A DNA stretch of 16,737 nucleotides from Dehalococcoidia bacterium (GTDB lineage: Bacteria; Chloroflexota; Dehalococcoidia; Lucifugimonadales; JAGWBF01). The position numbers and the translations under genes were made by a program. This document shows, piece by piece, positions 7,869 to 14,475 of the stretch; within the stretch, counting starts at the first letter, position 1, and the number at the start of each line of letters is the position of its first letter. Under the pieces are notes generated by a model. It was not told where the DNA came from and made no database searches. It was given only the letters and a program-made list of their open reading frames with translations. The stretch lies in assembly GCA_021296025.1 (NCBI GenBank), contig JAGWBF010000019.1, forward strand, positions 1-16,737, written 5' to 3'.

Positions 7869-10229
7869 TCAGCCTCCGGTCACCTGGACGGGGTCCTCAT
7901 GCTCCGTGCCTATGGGGAAGGCGGTAACGATTCCCTCGAACTTGGAGACCCTGATGTTCCGGCCCGTGGGTGTTACCCGGACCTGGGTGGATGCCCATGC
8001 CAGACCTCCGTCAGGGTCGGTCTTTTGAGGACTGAGCAGGGACAGGATGTTCCCTCCCCGGACTTCCCCATCCCGGGTGGCATACTCTACGCCGGGAAGG
8101 TGGCCCTGGCCCACAGGAATCCCAACAACATCGGGAGGCAGGGCCGGATGGGGATACACCACAGCTTCGATATCTCCCACGTTGGAAACGATGCTAACCA
8201 CATCCCCTTCCTGGAGACCCATCTCCCGGGCACGGTGGGCATTGATTTCAACCCATGTCTGCCAGGTGACGGTGGTGAGAGGGTCGGGGGCCGCCTGGAG
8301 CCAGGGCAGATGGGCGCCCCTGCCGTCCAGGATCGAGTTGTGCAGGAAGGGCACCAGGTGGAATATGTTCCCCCCCGCGGGCCCATGGTACCGGGGCCGG
8401 GAGTGCTGCGCAGCTATCTGCTGCAGGTCCGGCGGAGCAGGGGCATCGGCGCCCGCCGTGGCCTCCCTGTCTTCCCAGCCTCCCCGCTCAAGGAGCATGT
8501 TCCAGAAGGCGGGGAAAGTGAGCATGTTGGGATGGTCTTCCCCTTCTATCAACAAGGGTGTGCCTCTGCCCGCATCGAACAACCTCTGGGCCGCATCCCG
8601 CAGCACACCATAGAAGGTGTCGGGCAGCCCATCATCCAGGCCCAGGTCCCCCGACAACGCCAGGAGCAGGTCCGGAAAGCTACGAGGGTCCAGGTCGGGT
8701 AGGGGGTTTACCACCGGCTGCTGGAACCCCAGTGTTTGGAAACCGGGACCGGGGTCGGGAACATCATCCCCCCAGTCCTCCAAGCCTGACCGCACCGGAA
8801 GGACCAAGTCGGCCCGCTGGGCCGTGTCGTCCATGAAGCTGGAGAAGCTCACAACCAGGGTGTTGTCCGGTGCGCTATCTAATGCGTTGGCGAAACCGGT
8901 GCTGTTGGGCAGAGTGTATGCCGGGTTGGCCCCACAGACCATGAGCGCCTGCAGCTGGCCTCCCCGCAGGTTTGAGGCTGCTTCGTCCCAGTTGTCCATG
9001 TTGCCCATAGAGTAAGACAGCTCCAGCTCCTCCAGGGGAGGGGCAGGATTGAAGACAACCCCCCCGTCACCGATGCGCCCTCCCACGCTGCCAGTCAGGT
9101 AGTTGAGAAGGTACACGGCAGTCATGTTGGAAGCGCCGTTGGTGTGGGCGGCGGCTTCACCACCGCCGATAGCCAGGGGCGCGCGGGAAGCTGCAAACTC
9201 CGCCGCGATTCTTTCGATCATGTGGGCCGCCGTTTCGCCCCTTATGGACTCGGGTACACCAACGTACCAGGGGTTGGACGGATCGACGATGTGCTCGGCG
9301 CTGAACGGATCCAGGGCTGCCAGAAGGTCGTCCCGGCTGGCGCCTCCCGCCATGTTGGATGCCGTCCCGCCGTCGGGCCCCGAGACGATGGCATGGGCCA
9401 TACTCAGGGCTACTACTCCCTCCATACCCGGCCTTATGGGTATCCACTCGTCGGCGCTGGCGGCTGTCGCCGAGTAGCGAGCCCCTATGTGCACAAAAGA
9501 ACCTCGGACCCCTCCGTGCTCATGGGACCTGAGGTTTCCGAAACCCCGGGAAAGCTGAACAGGGGAAAGCCATGTAGAGAGAAAGTCGGCGCCAAAGGAC
9601 AGAAGATACGTAGAGTTCTCCAGATCGAAGCTGGGGAGGTTCGTCTGACCGAACACCTCGGAGGAGGTGGCCCTCAGGACGGAATCACCCATTATGTCCA
9701 AGCCCAGGTAGCTCCCCCCGTAGGCTGATGCGAACCGGTCAACCACCACAGCCTGGTGCCCCCGCATGGGACCTGTGATCATCATCATTGCCGAGCTGTT
9801 GCCCGAGCTTCTCAAGCCGCCAAGCCTGGAAGCTATGGTGTTCATCGCCTCGTCCCAGGAGATGGGGGCGTATGTGCCTTCCCTCCTGCTGCCCGTCCTT
9901 CTCATAGGCCCGGAGAGGCGGTCCGGATGGTACAGGGACTGGAGGGCGCCATCGCAACGGACGCTCTGTTTGCCTGCGTTGGTGCGGTAAAGGGGGTTGC
10001 CCCTGACCTTCTTCGCCCTTCCTTCCATAACCCTGACGAGAACTCCCTCCCTTTCGGGGCATTCGCCGCACAGGGTGGCGTACCAGGTGTCCCGTCCCCT
10101 GACCAGGTCCTCGGGGATATCTACGGGACTCTGTATTTGCATCTCGCTATCGGGAAACACGTTGCAAGCAACGGCACCCAGCGCAGAGACACCCGCCCAT
10201 TTAAGGAAATTTCTTCGTGTTACCTTCAT
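7869..10229 (-). CDS. actB1: Alternative complex III molybdopterin-oxidoreductase-fold subunit ActB1
   Basis: A 786-residue protein with the fold of molybdopterin oxidoreductase catalytic subunits. It starts with a near-perfect Tat signal (TRRNFLKWAGVSALGAVAC), so it is exported folded to the outer face. The N-terminal iron-sulfur position reads CGEC, then PEREGVLVRV, then VRC. The third cysteine of the usual C-x2-C-x3-C is replaced by Glu, suggesting that no normal [4Fe-4S] cluster forms. Known ACIII ActB domains of this type bind no molybdenum cofactor and act structurally. Later parts include the CGANPAYTLPNS region and the C-terminal molybdopterin-dinucleotide-binding-like domain (TWVEINAHRAREMGLQEGDVVSI). 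ATG 10229 (GAGG, 5-nt spacing, 7 nt after the actA stop) is preferred over an upstream start at 10271 that would overlap actA and displace the Tat signal. Confidence 0.94.
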   Translation of the reverse strand: MKVTRRNFLKWAGVSALGAVACNVFPDSEMQIQSPVDIPEDLVRGRDTWYATLCGECPEREGVLVRVMEGRAKKVRGNPLYRTNAGKQSVRCDGALQSLYHPDRLSGPMRRTGSRREGTYAPISWDEAMNTIASRLGGLRSSGNSSAMMMITGPMRGHQAVVVDRFASAYGGSYLGLDIMGDSVLRATSSEVFGQTNLPSFDLENSTYLLSFGADFLSTWLSPVQLSRGFGNLRSHEHGGVRGSFVHIGARYSATAASADEWIPIRPGMEGVVALSMAHAIVSGPDGGTASNMAGGASRDDLLAALDPFSAEHIVDPSNPWYVGVPESIRGETAAHMIERIAAEFAASRAPLAIGGGEAAAHTNGASNMTAVYLLNYLTGSVGGRIGDGGVVFNPAPPLEELELSYSMGNMDNWDEAASNLRGGQLQALMVCGANPAYTLPNSTGFANALDSAPDNTLVVSFSSFMDDTAQRADLVLPVRSGLEDWGDDVPDPGPGFQTLGFQQPVVNPLPDLDPRSFPDLLLALSGDLGLDDGLPDTFYGVLRDAAQRLFDAGRGTPLLIEGEDHPNMLTFPAFWNMLLERGGWEDREATAGADAPAPPDLQQIAAQHSRPRYHGPAGGNIFHLVPFLHNSILDGRGAHLPWLQAAPDPLTTVTWQTWVEINAHRAREMGLQEGDVVSIVSNVGDIEAVVYPHPALPPDVVGIPVGQGHLPGVEYATRDGEVRGGNILSLLSPQKTDPDGGLAWASTQVRVTPTGRNIRVSKFEGIVTAFPIGTEHEDPVQVTGG

Positions 10230-10236
10230 TGGTCCT

Positions 10237-10878
10237 CTAGTAGTGGCAGGTGGTGCAATCAGTGGGGGCATCGTAGTCGCGATGACAGTCCACGCAATCG
10301 CCCATCTTCAAGCTCCGCTCCTGTTTGACCTTGGTCATCTCCCGAACATCGCCGTGGCATATGGTGCACACCTGTTCGACGGGCGAAATCCCGCCTGCCG
10401 CAGCCATGTCGATCACATCCTGCTGCTGGGTGAAATACCTTAGGTGGGGTTCGTGGGCAAACTGCACATGGTCGGGGATACGGTGCACCTTCTCCCAGTC
10501 GATGGGCTGGGGCGTGGCCCCAGGCACAACCACCCCCGATTTGTCACGGCCCGCGTATTCCAGCAGCTTTGCGATTTCAACATTGGATTCGCCATTGACG
10601 GTCGTGTGGCAGATCAGGCACTGCTCAACCGCAGGCACGGTGGCAGCTTCGCCGGTGACCACGTTTCGATGACAGAATTCGCAGGCGATCCCCTCGTCCT
10701 GGACATGAACGTTGTGAGGAAAAGCGATGGGCTGGTCGGGCCCGCTTGCACCGAATCCGAACAAAGGTGTGGACCACCATGCCGTCAAGACGTAAATCAG
10801 CACGAACAGCATGATGGCTGTCGATGCCAGTCCTCCCAGGACCAGGGGAACTTTCCCTATACGAGGTAACCCTTGCAT
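10237..10878 (-). CDS. actA: Alternative complex III pentaheme cytochrome c subunit ActA
   Basis: A 213-residue multiheme cytochrome. One N-terminal membrane anchor (about residues 12-34, LVLGGLASTAIMLFVLIYVL) is followed by a soluble domain with exactly five CXXCH motifs: CEFCH, CLICH, CTICH, CVDCH and CTTCH, the last one residue from the C-terminus. Additional histidines (FPHNVH, HVQFAHEPHLRYF) are likely distal heme ligands. Five hemes and a single anchor are the signature of ActA, which carries electrons from the iron-sulfur subunit toward ActE and the oxidase. The hemes require the Ccm machinery encoded further down the same strand. ATG 10878 lacks a strong Shine-Dalgarno. The gene lies 7 nt before actB1 and 115 nt after the small membrane-protein gene. 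Confidence 0.95.
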   Translation of the reverse strand: MQGLPRIGKVPLVLGGLASTAIMLFVLIYVLTAWWSTPLFGFGASGPDQPIAFPHNVHVQDEGIACEFCHRNVVTGEAATVPAVEQCLICHTTVNGESNVEIAKLLEYAGRDKSGVVVPGATPQPIDWEKVHRIPDHVQFAHEPHLRYFTQQQDVIDMAAAGGISPVEQVCTICHGDVREMTKVKQERSLKMGDCVDCHRDYDAPTDCTTCHY

Positions 10879-10993
10879 CAGGAGTTGTTCATCACCCTTC
10901 GACCAGTGGTGTTTTCTCTGCTGACCGGTGTCAAATCAGTCCATTCCAAGAACGGGAAAACAGTCGGCGCCCAGTGAAGCGCACAAGGCCGGC

Positions 10994-11293
10994 TCATATC
11001 CAGAACCTGTTATACACAGCCTCCAGCAGCTGGGTGTTCCGTACCGTCAGCACCATGAAGAACACCGCCAAGCCTATAAGCGCGAAGACGCCCAGGTACA
11101 TGGGGCGGCGCAGCATCAAGAACTTTGACGGCAGGTGTCCCGAAGCGACCAGCGAGGGTATGACAGCATGGGCGGTGACGAAGGTGAACGCTATAAATAC
11201 TATGCAGAAAAAATAGGCCCACAACCAGTGGAGCCAGTTTCCGATATCCGACCAGTGGCCTGCATCGACTATGGCCGGGTCTACTTCGGGCAT
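10994..11293 (-). CDS. Small membrane protein at the head of the ACIII operon
   Basis: A 99-residue protein with two clear membrane helices, about residues 22-44 (LHWLWAYFFCIVFIAFTFVTAH) and 63-84 (MYLGVFALIGLAVFFMVLTV), joined by a loop containing HLPSKFLMLRRP. Histidines at the first helix boundaries (GHWSDIGNWLHW and VTAHAVIP) could be heme or metal ligands, but this is speculation. No family was recognised. ATG 11293 is chosen over a GTG at 11317 because GGAAGG lies 5 nt upstream and the ATG follows a good promoter. Being the first gene after that promoter and running in the same direction as the act genes, it is probably an accessory subunit or assembly factor of the complex. The 115-nt gap to actA shows no convincing promoter or terminator. 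Confidence 0.8.
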   Translation of the reverse strand: MPEVDPAIVDAGHWSDIGNWLHWLWAYFFCIVFIAFTFVTAHAVIPSLVASGHLPSKFLMLRRPMYLGVFALIGLAVFFMVLTVRNTQLLEAVYNRFWI

Positions 11294-11362
11294 GGGTGCC
11301 TTCCACCTCCCTAACACCAGCTACAGGCAAGGTTCAACCCTGCCAGGGGCTGAAGCAAGTGA

Positions 11363-11391
11363 AAATTATCACACTGCCAATTGGGTGTCAA
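11363..11391 (-). promoter_or_regulatory. Sigma-70-type promoter for the ACIII/ccm operon
   Basis: On the minus strand a perfect -35 box TTGACA (11391-11386) is followed after 17 nt by TAATTT (11368-11363), preceded by TGA as an extended -10 (TGn). Transcription would begin near 11356, about 60 nt before the ATG at 11293. The next candidate promoter in this direction is much weaker, so this is the best source of the operon transcript. Confidence 0.7.
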
Positions 11392-11407
11392 GGGAAGTTG
11401 AACGGCG

Positions 11408-11436
11408 TTGACCTGCATGTTCACGCCGATTAGAAT
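11408..11436 (+). promoter_or_regulatory. Sigma-70-type promoter for the small plus-strand gene
   Basis: TTGACC (11408-11413) and TAGAAT (11431-11436) are separated by exactly 17 nt on the plus strand. The predicted start of transcription is near 11443, about 50 nt before the ATG at 11496. It stands back-to-back with the operon promoter; the two -35 boxes are 16 nt apart. Confidence 0.7.
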
Positions 11437-11495
11437 AGCTACAATGCGGGGTGGAGGCCATCTCTCACCCCAAGCCAGTAACAGAGGGAGAACGA

Positions 11496-11714
11496 ATGGC
11501 CGACGAACAGCAGGCGCGGGGGGGCTACTCCAGGAGAAGTGTGCTGGGAACACTGCTGCTTGGGGGACTGGCTATCTTCAGCGCGGTGCCACTGCTTAAG
11601 GGCTTCCTCCAGCAGGAAGAAGCCCCCGGGGACAGCAGCGGAGATTTCCCACCGGAGGGTTCCATCTTCCACCCCAGCCAAGACCCTACGACGGACCCGC
11701 GCCGGTCCTCCTAA
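11496..11714 (+). CDS. Small exported or membrane-anchored protein of unknown function
   Basis: A 72-residue protein, the only plus-strand gene found here. It has a polar N-terminus and a twin-arginine-like signal, YSRRSVLGTLLLGGLAIFSA. A short hydrophilic, Pro/Asp/Ser-rich tail follows (FPPEGSIFHPSQDPTTDPRR), containing no cysteine and no recognisable cofactor motif. It may be anchored in the membrane or exported by Tat; the motif is not a perfect S/T-RRxFLK. No family was recognised. ATG 11496 is preferred over the in-frame ATG at 11451 because GAGGGAG lies about 5 nt upstream and the signal then sits near the N-terminus. It has its own promoter and ends 31 nt before the convergent mutL stop. 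A role near the respiratory complex is possible only by position. Confidence 0.72.
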   Translation: MADEQQARGGYSRRSVLGTLLLGGLAIFSAVPLLKGFLQQEEAPGDSSGDFPPEGSIFHPSQDPTTDPRRSS

Positions 11715-11745
11715 GAGTCAGTCTCGTTCCTCATCTTTGCCGGGC

Positions 11746-13467
11746 CTACTTCCTGCGCCCGAACTCCCGTTCCAAGTGGTAAGAGCTCAAGTGGATCATG
11801 GTGGGCCTTCCGTGGGGACAGGTATGCGGGCTGTCACACTCCCTTAGCTGCCTTACCAGTCCCTCCATCTGCTCCTCGTTCATGGCCATGCCCGCCCTTA
11901 TTGCGCTGTGGCAGGCAATGGAAGCTGCCATCGCTTCGTTCCTCTCCCTAAGCGCACCTTCGTATGACATCATGTCCAGCACTTCCAGTAGGGCCTTGGC
12001 CGGGTCTGTGGTGGCAGCCACCCCCGGAATTCCCCGGACCAGGTAGGTACGTTCTCCAAAGGGCTCCAGCAGGTAACCGTAGCTCTCCAGAAGGTCCGAG
12101 TTCGCTTGGAGCAGCTCTTCCTGCTCGGGCGACAGCTCCACGGAGACCGGCTGGAGCAACGCCTGGACCTGGGTGCCCCTGTCCGCCACATCCTTGGATA
12201 CCCTCTCGTAAAGCACCCTTTCATGGGCGGCGTGCTGATCGATGAGGAACATACCTTCGGGCCCTTCAGCAACCAGGTACGTGTACTTCATCTGACCGAT
12301 GATGCGCAGGGAGGACATCCCCTCCAGGGGGGTCGGATTTACATCGGCACGGGAGACCGCCGGGTCGGCCTCTGTGTAGGAGGTCCCTGCACTGGATCGC
12401 GGGGAAGACCAGGACAAGATTGGCCCCCCTTGAGACGATGGCGGAGCCGACGAAGGAATGTGGATCTCCGGCACGGGAGCTACCGCTACCAGCGTGCCCC
12501 TAACAGCCCTCTGCAAGGAGCCGAACACCCGGTCATCATGCCGGAAACGCACCTCCCGCTTGGCCGGATGCACGTTCACATCCACTTCTCCCGGCGGGAT
12601 GGAGATGTTCAGGACAGCGACGGGGTACCGTCGCTCGGGGAGGAATCCGTGATAGGTCTCCGACAGGGCAGCGGAGAGCATGGGACTCTGTATCCACCGG
12701 CGGTTCAGCAGGAAGGTGATGTAGGTGCGGTTCGACTTGTGGAAGGACGGCGCGCCCACGTACCCGGACACCTTGTACCCATCGCCGGGCCCATCCCATA
12801 CGACCTCCAGCATGGAGGCGCACGCCTCAGCGCCATACACAGAGATTATGGCATCGTTCAGCACGCCGTTGCCGCTGGTGGTAAGGACGTTCCGTCCGTC
12901 CACCTGTAAGCGAAAGGCCACATCGGGGAAAGCAAGGGCCAGGCGTGACATCAGGTCGTTGATCCTGGCAGCTTCCGCAGATGGAGACCGGAGAAACTTC
13001 CGCCGGGCAGGTAGGTTTTCGAAAAGCCTCTCTACGGTCACGGAGGTGCCTACGGGGCAGCCAACGGAGCGAAGGGCCTTCCCCTCGCCCCAGGACACCT
13101 GCACCTCCCGGCCGCCATCGACCTCGTTTTCGCGGCTGACCAGCTTGACCATGGCGACCGATGCGATACTGGGCAGCGCCTCGCCCCGGAATCCCATCGT
13201 CATGATCCGGTCCAGGTCGTCGGAAGAGGTGATCTTGCTGGTGGCGTGGCGCTGAAAGGCCAGCGAGACCTCGTCCGCCGGAATCCCCGAACCGTTGTCC
13301 ACCACCCGTAAGAGCTCGATGCCTCCGCCCCGGACCTCGACGGTGACCTGGGAAGCCCCAGCATCCAGGGAGTTTTCGACCAGCTCTTTGACCACCGACG
13401 AAGGTCGTTCTATCACCTCACCGGCGGCGATCTTGGAAGCCAGGTCTCGTTCCAGCAGATGGATCAT
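11746..13467 (-). CDS. mutL: DNA mismatch repair protein MutL
   Basis: A 573-residue GHKL ATPase that links MutS mismatch recognition to strand incision. N-terminal ATP-binding motifs are all present: ERPSSVVKELVENSLDAGA, VDNGSGIPADE, GFRGEALPSIAS and the GTSVTVERLFENLPARRKFL region. A low-complexity Ser/Pro linker (about residues 340-385) leads to the C-terminal dimerisation domain. That domain contains DQHAAHERVLYE, which fits the DQHA(x2)E(x4)E endonuclease motif, plus ACHSAIRAG and CPHGRPT, the metal-binding motifs of nicking MutL proteins. This is the MutH-independent type. ATG 13467 (MIHLLERDLASKIAAGEVIERP) is preferred because relatives start at this point; an in-frame ATG six codons upstream has no better ribosome-binding site. 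The gene lies 54 nt after the HAD gene. Confidence 0.97.
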   Translation of the reverse strand: MIHLLERDLASKIAAGEVIERPSSVVKELVENSLDAGASQVTVEVRGGGIELLRVVDNGSGIPADEVSLAFQRHATSKITSSDDLDRIMTMGFRGEALPSIASVAMVKLVSRENEVDGGREVQVSWGEGKALRSVGCPVGTSVTVERLFENLPARRKFLRSPSAEAARINDLMSRLALAFPDVAFRLQVDGRNVLTTSGNGVLNDAIISVYGAEACASMLEVVWDGPGDGYKVSGYVGAPSFHKSNRTYITFLLNRRWIQSPMLSAALSETYHGFLPERRYPVAVLNISIPPGEVDVNVHPAKREVRFRHDDRVFGSLQRAVRGTLVAVAPVPEIHIPSSAPPSSQGGPILSWSSPRSSAGTSYTEADPAVSRADVNPTPLEGMSSLRIIGQMKYTYLVAEGPEGMFLIDQHAAHERVLYERVSKDVADRGTQVQALLQPVSVELSPEQEELLQANSDLLESYGYLLEPFGERTYLVRGIPGVAATTDPAKALLEVLDMMSYEGALRERNEAMAASIACHSAIRAGMAMNEEQMEGLVRQLRECDSPHTCPHGRPTMIHLSSYHLEREFGRRK

Positions 13468-13521
13468 CGCCCCATCCCCACCCATGGTTTTCGTCCGAAG
13501 GCGCTCTCTCCGGGCACCCTA

Positions 13522-13965
13522 TCAGAACAAGGGGAGAGTAGTCCCCCTGGCCTTATATTGCCGGTCTTCGGAGTGTCCATCCCTTACGAAATCGCCGATG
13601 ATGTTGTAGATGCGCTCCATCTGCCCATCGTCGGGTTTCTTGAAGAAGTAGGGAGGCACCCACACCCCTCCGAAGGCTGCAACTATCTCCGGGTAGTCAT
13701 CGATTACAAAGTCAGGCACAAGGGGGACGCCCAGCCCCTCCAGGCGCTCGTGAAAGCGGTCCGTCGGCTTCTCATATACCCCGCTTACCATAGGCTCCAG
13801 CTTGTGCTCCCGCACCATCTCCCACCGGAGACCTACCCCTGACCAGATGTAGATTAGATGGCCGTCGTCGATCAGCTTGTGCAAGGTGTCCATGGTGCCG
13901 GGCCTGAGGGTGTTGTCCAAGCCCAACAGCGTGTAGTCCACGTCGAAAAAAATGTTCAAAGGCAC
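13522..13965 (-). CDS. Small HAD-superfamily hydrolase
   Basis: A 147-residue haloacid-dehalogenase-like protein with the core fold and almost no cap. Motif I is FFDVDYTLL, with the nucleophile and acid/base Asp in DxDxT. Motif II is probably the Ser of IYIWSGVG. A lysine in YEKPTDRF may serve as motif III, and motif IV is FVIDDYPEIV, whose acidic pair binds magnesium. A phosphatase-type reaction is likely, but the substrate cannot be told. GTG 13965 is chosen because it puts motif I at residue 8, as usual; a TTG 22 codons upstream overlaps a predicted promoter and adds an unrelated tail. The gene lies between the ArsC/Spx-like gene and mutL in the same direction. Confidence 0.82.
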   Translation of the reverse strand: MPLNIFFDVDYTLLGLDNTLRPGTMDTLHKLIDDGHLIYIWSGVGLRWEMVREHKLEPMVSGVYEKPTDRFHERLEGLGVPLVPDFVIDDYPEIVAAFGGVWVPPYFFKKPDDGQMERIYNIIGDFVRDGHSEDRQYKARGTTLPLF

Positions 13966-14021
13966 GTTCCAACCGGGAGAAAATATCGTCCAACTCGCCC
14001 TTCCGGACTGGCTGACGGGGG

Positions 14022-14051
14022 ATTGTACCAACGCTCCATGGAAGACTGCAA
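14022..14051 (-). promoter_or_regulatory. Candidate promoter for the HAD-mutL pair
   Basis: On the minus strand TTGCAG (14051-14046) is followed after 18 nt by TACAAT (14027-14022), with TGG directly before it as an extended -10. It lies in the 93-nt gap behind the ArsC/Spx-like gene, so HAD and mutL may be transcribed separately from mutS. Confidence 0.45.
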
Positions 14052-14058
14052 CACTCCC

Positions 14059-14433
14059 CTAGCCTTCATGGTCGAGTTGGAGCTCCCGGACGGCGCGTTC
14101 CAGCTCCTTCAGGTTGCTCCCAACCAGGACGTGGGTCCCGATCCTGACCAAGGGTCGGCGAAGCAGTCTTGGCTCTTTCAACACCAACTCCACCATCCGG
14201 TCCTCGTCCAGGTCATCGGGGTTGATTCCCAACGCCTTAAAGCTGGGGCTCTTCCAGGAGAAGATGTCGGGCATCTTCCCGCCCTCAGCCAACCCCCTCA
14301 GCTCGGCCTCGGTCAGTGGATCCTTAAAAAAGTCCCGCTCCACCAGGTCTGCACCCTGCTGCGAAAGATACTCTTTCGCTTTGCGGCAGGATGATCAACG
14401 AGGCCACCAGTAAAACTCAACTCTACCAAGCAT
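14059..14433 (-). CDS. Selenocysteine-containing ArsC/Spx-like thioredoxin-fold protein (TGA at 14397-14395 read as Sec)
   Basis: A 124-residue protein of the ArsC/Spx/YffB family, small thioredoxin-fold redox proteins or arsenate reductases. The N-terminal strand VEFYWWPR leads into U-S-S-C-R-K-A-K, where U13 is an in-frame TGA occupying the first cysteine of the family CxxC motif; C16 is the resolving cysteine. Family features downstream are intact: ERDFFKDPLTEAELRGL, FSWKSPSFKALGI, and EPRLLRRPLVRIGTHVLVG, which contains the conserved Arg-Pro-Leu segment. ATG 14433 has GGAGG with 5-nt spacing. The conventional start, GTG 14343, has no such site and removes the whole active site. The TGA is the only stop between ATG and the terminal stop, and a SECIS-like hairpin follows it. 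Whether it reduces arsenate, another oxidised substrate, or a protein disulfide cannot be decided. It lies 42 nt after mutS. A nonsense pseudogene is the less likely alternative. Confidence 0.85.
14355..14390 (-). promoter_or_regulatory. Bacterial SECIS-like hairpin just after the TGA
   Basis: On the minus strand the upper stem is GCGAAAG (14379-14373) paired perfectly with CTTTCGC (14367-14361), 7 bp, around the five-base loop AGTAT (14372-14368). A lower stem, CCTGC (14390-14386) with GCAGG (14359-14355), adds 5 bp across an asymmetric internal loop. There are 22 nt between the TGA and the loop, and the second loop base is G. Both agree with the known bacterial SECIS pattern (loop about 16-37 nt from the UGA, G within the first two loop bases). 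It would be bound by SelB. Confidence 0.8.
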
Positions 14434-14438
14434 ATCCA

Positions 14439-14443
14439 CCTCC
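14439..14443 (-). promoter_or_regulatory. Ribosome-binding site that fixes the selenoprotein start
   Basis: GGAGG lies 5 nt before the ATG at 14433 on the minus strand, within TGGAGGTGGAT. It is the strongest Shine-Dalgarno near this gene and supports initiation upstream of the in-frame TGA rather than at GTG 14343. Confidence 0.8.
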
Positions 14444-14475
14444 ACTTATGGGCTAGACCAGACCGGCCATGAAGG

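Noticed and set aside
7899..8702. Long plus-strand open frame of about 267 codons
   Set aside because: It lies antisense within actB1, has low-complexity Gly/Pro/Arg composition and shows no family motif. It is a shadow of the GC-rich coding strand.
10230..10271. A 14-residue upstream extension of ActB1
   Set aside because: It overlaps the end of actA and displaces the Tat signal. ATG 10229 has a proper ribosome-binding site.
10929..10934. A TTGACA on the minus strand ahead of actA
   Set aside because: No acceptable -10 element lies 16-18 nt downstream (the region reads CACCAC), so it is not called as a promoter.
11715..11745. A terminator between the convergent small gene and mutL
   Set aside because: The 31-nt gap has no convincing hairpin followed by a T-run in either direction.
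12106..12909. Long plus-strand open frame of about 267 codons
   Set aside because: It is antisense to well-conserved mutL motifs, with no domain or ribosome-binding site.
13966..14031. A 22-codon N-terminal extension of the HAD protein from TTG 14031
   Set aside because: The extension resembles no HAD N-terminus and its start overlaps a candidate -10 box. GTG 13965 puts the DxD motif at the usual distance.
14059..14343. The ArsC/Spx-like gene as a 94-residue protein starting at GTG 14343
   Set aside because: It lacks the N-terminal strand and both redox residues and has no good ribosome-binding site. The upstream ATG frame restores the entire family N-terminus through one TGA.
14395..14397. 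The TGA as a simple nonsense mutation
   Set aside because: It falls exactly on the catalytic cysteine, is the only defect, and is followed by a correctly placed SECIS-like hairpin. It is kept as the main alternative, not fully excluded.
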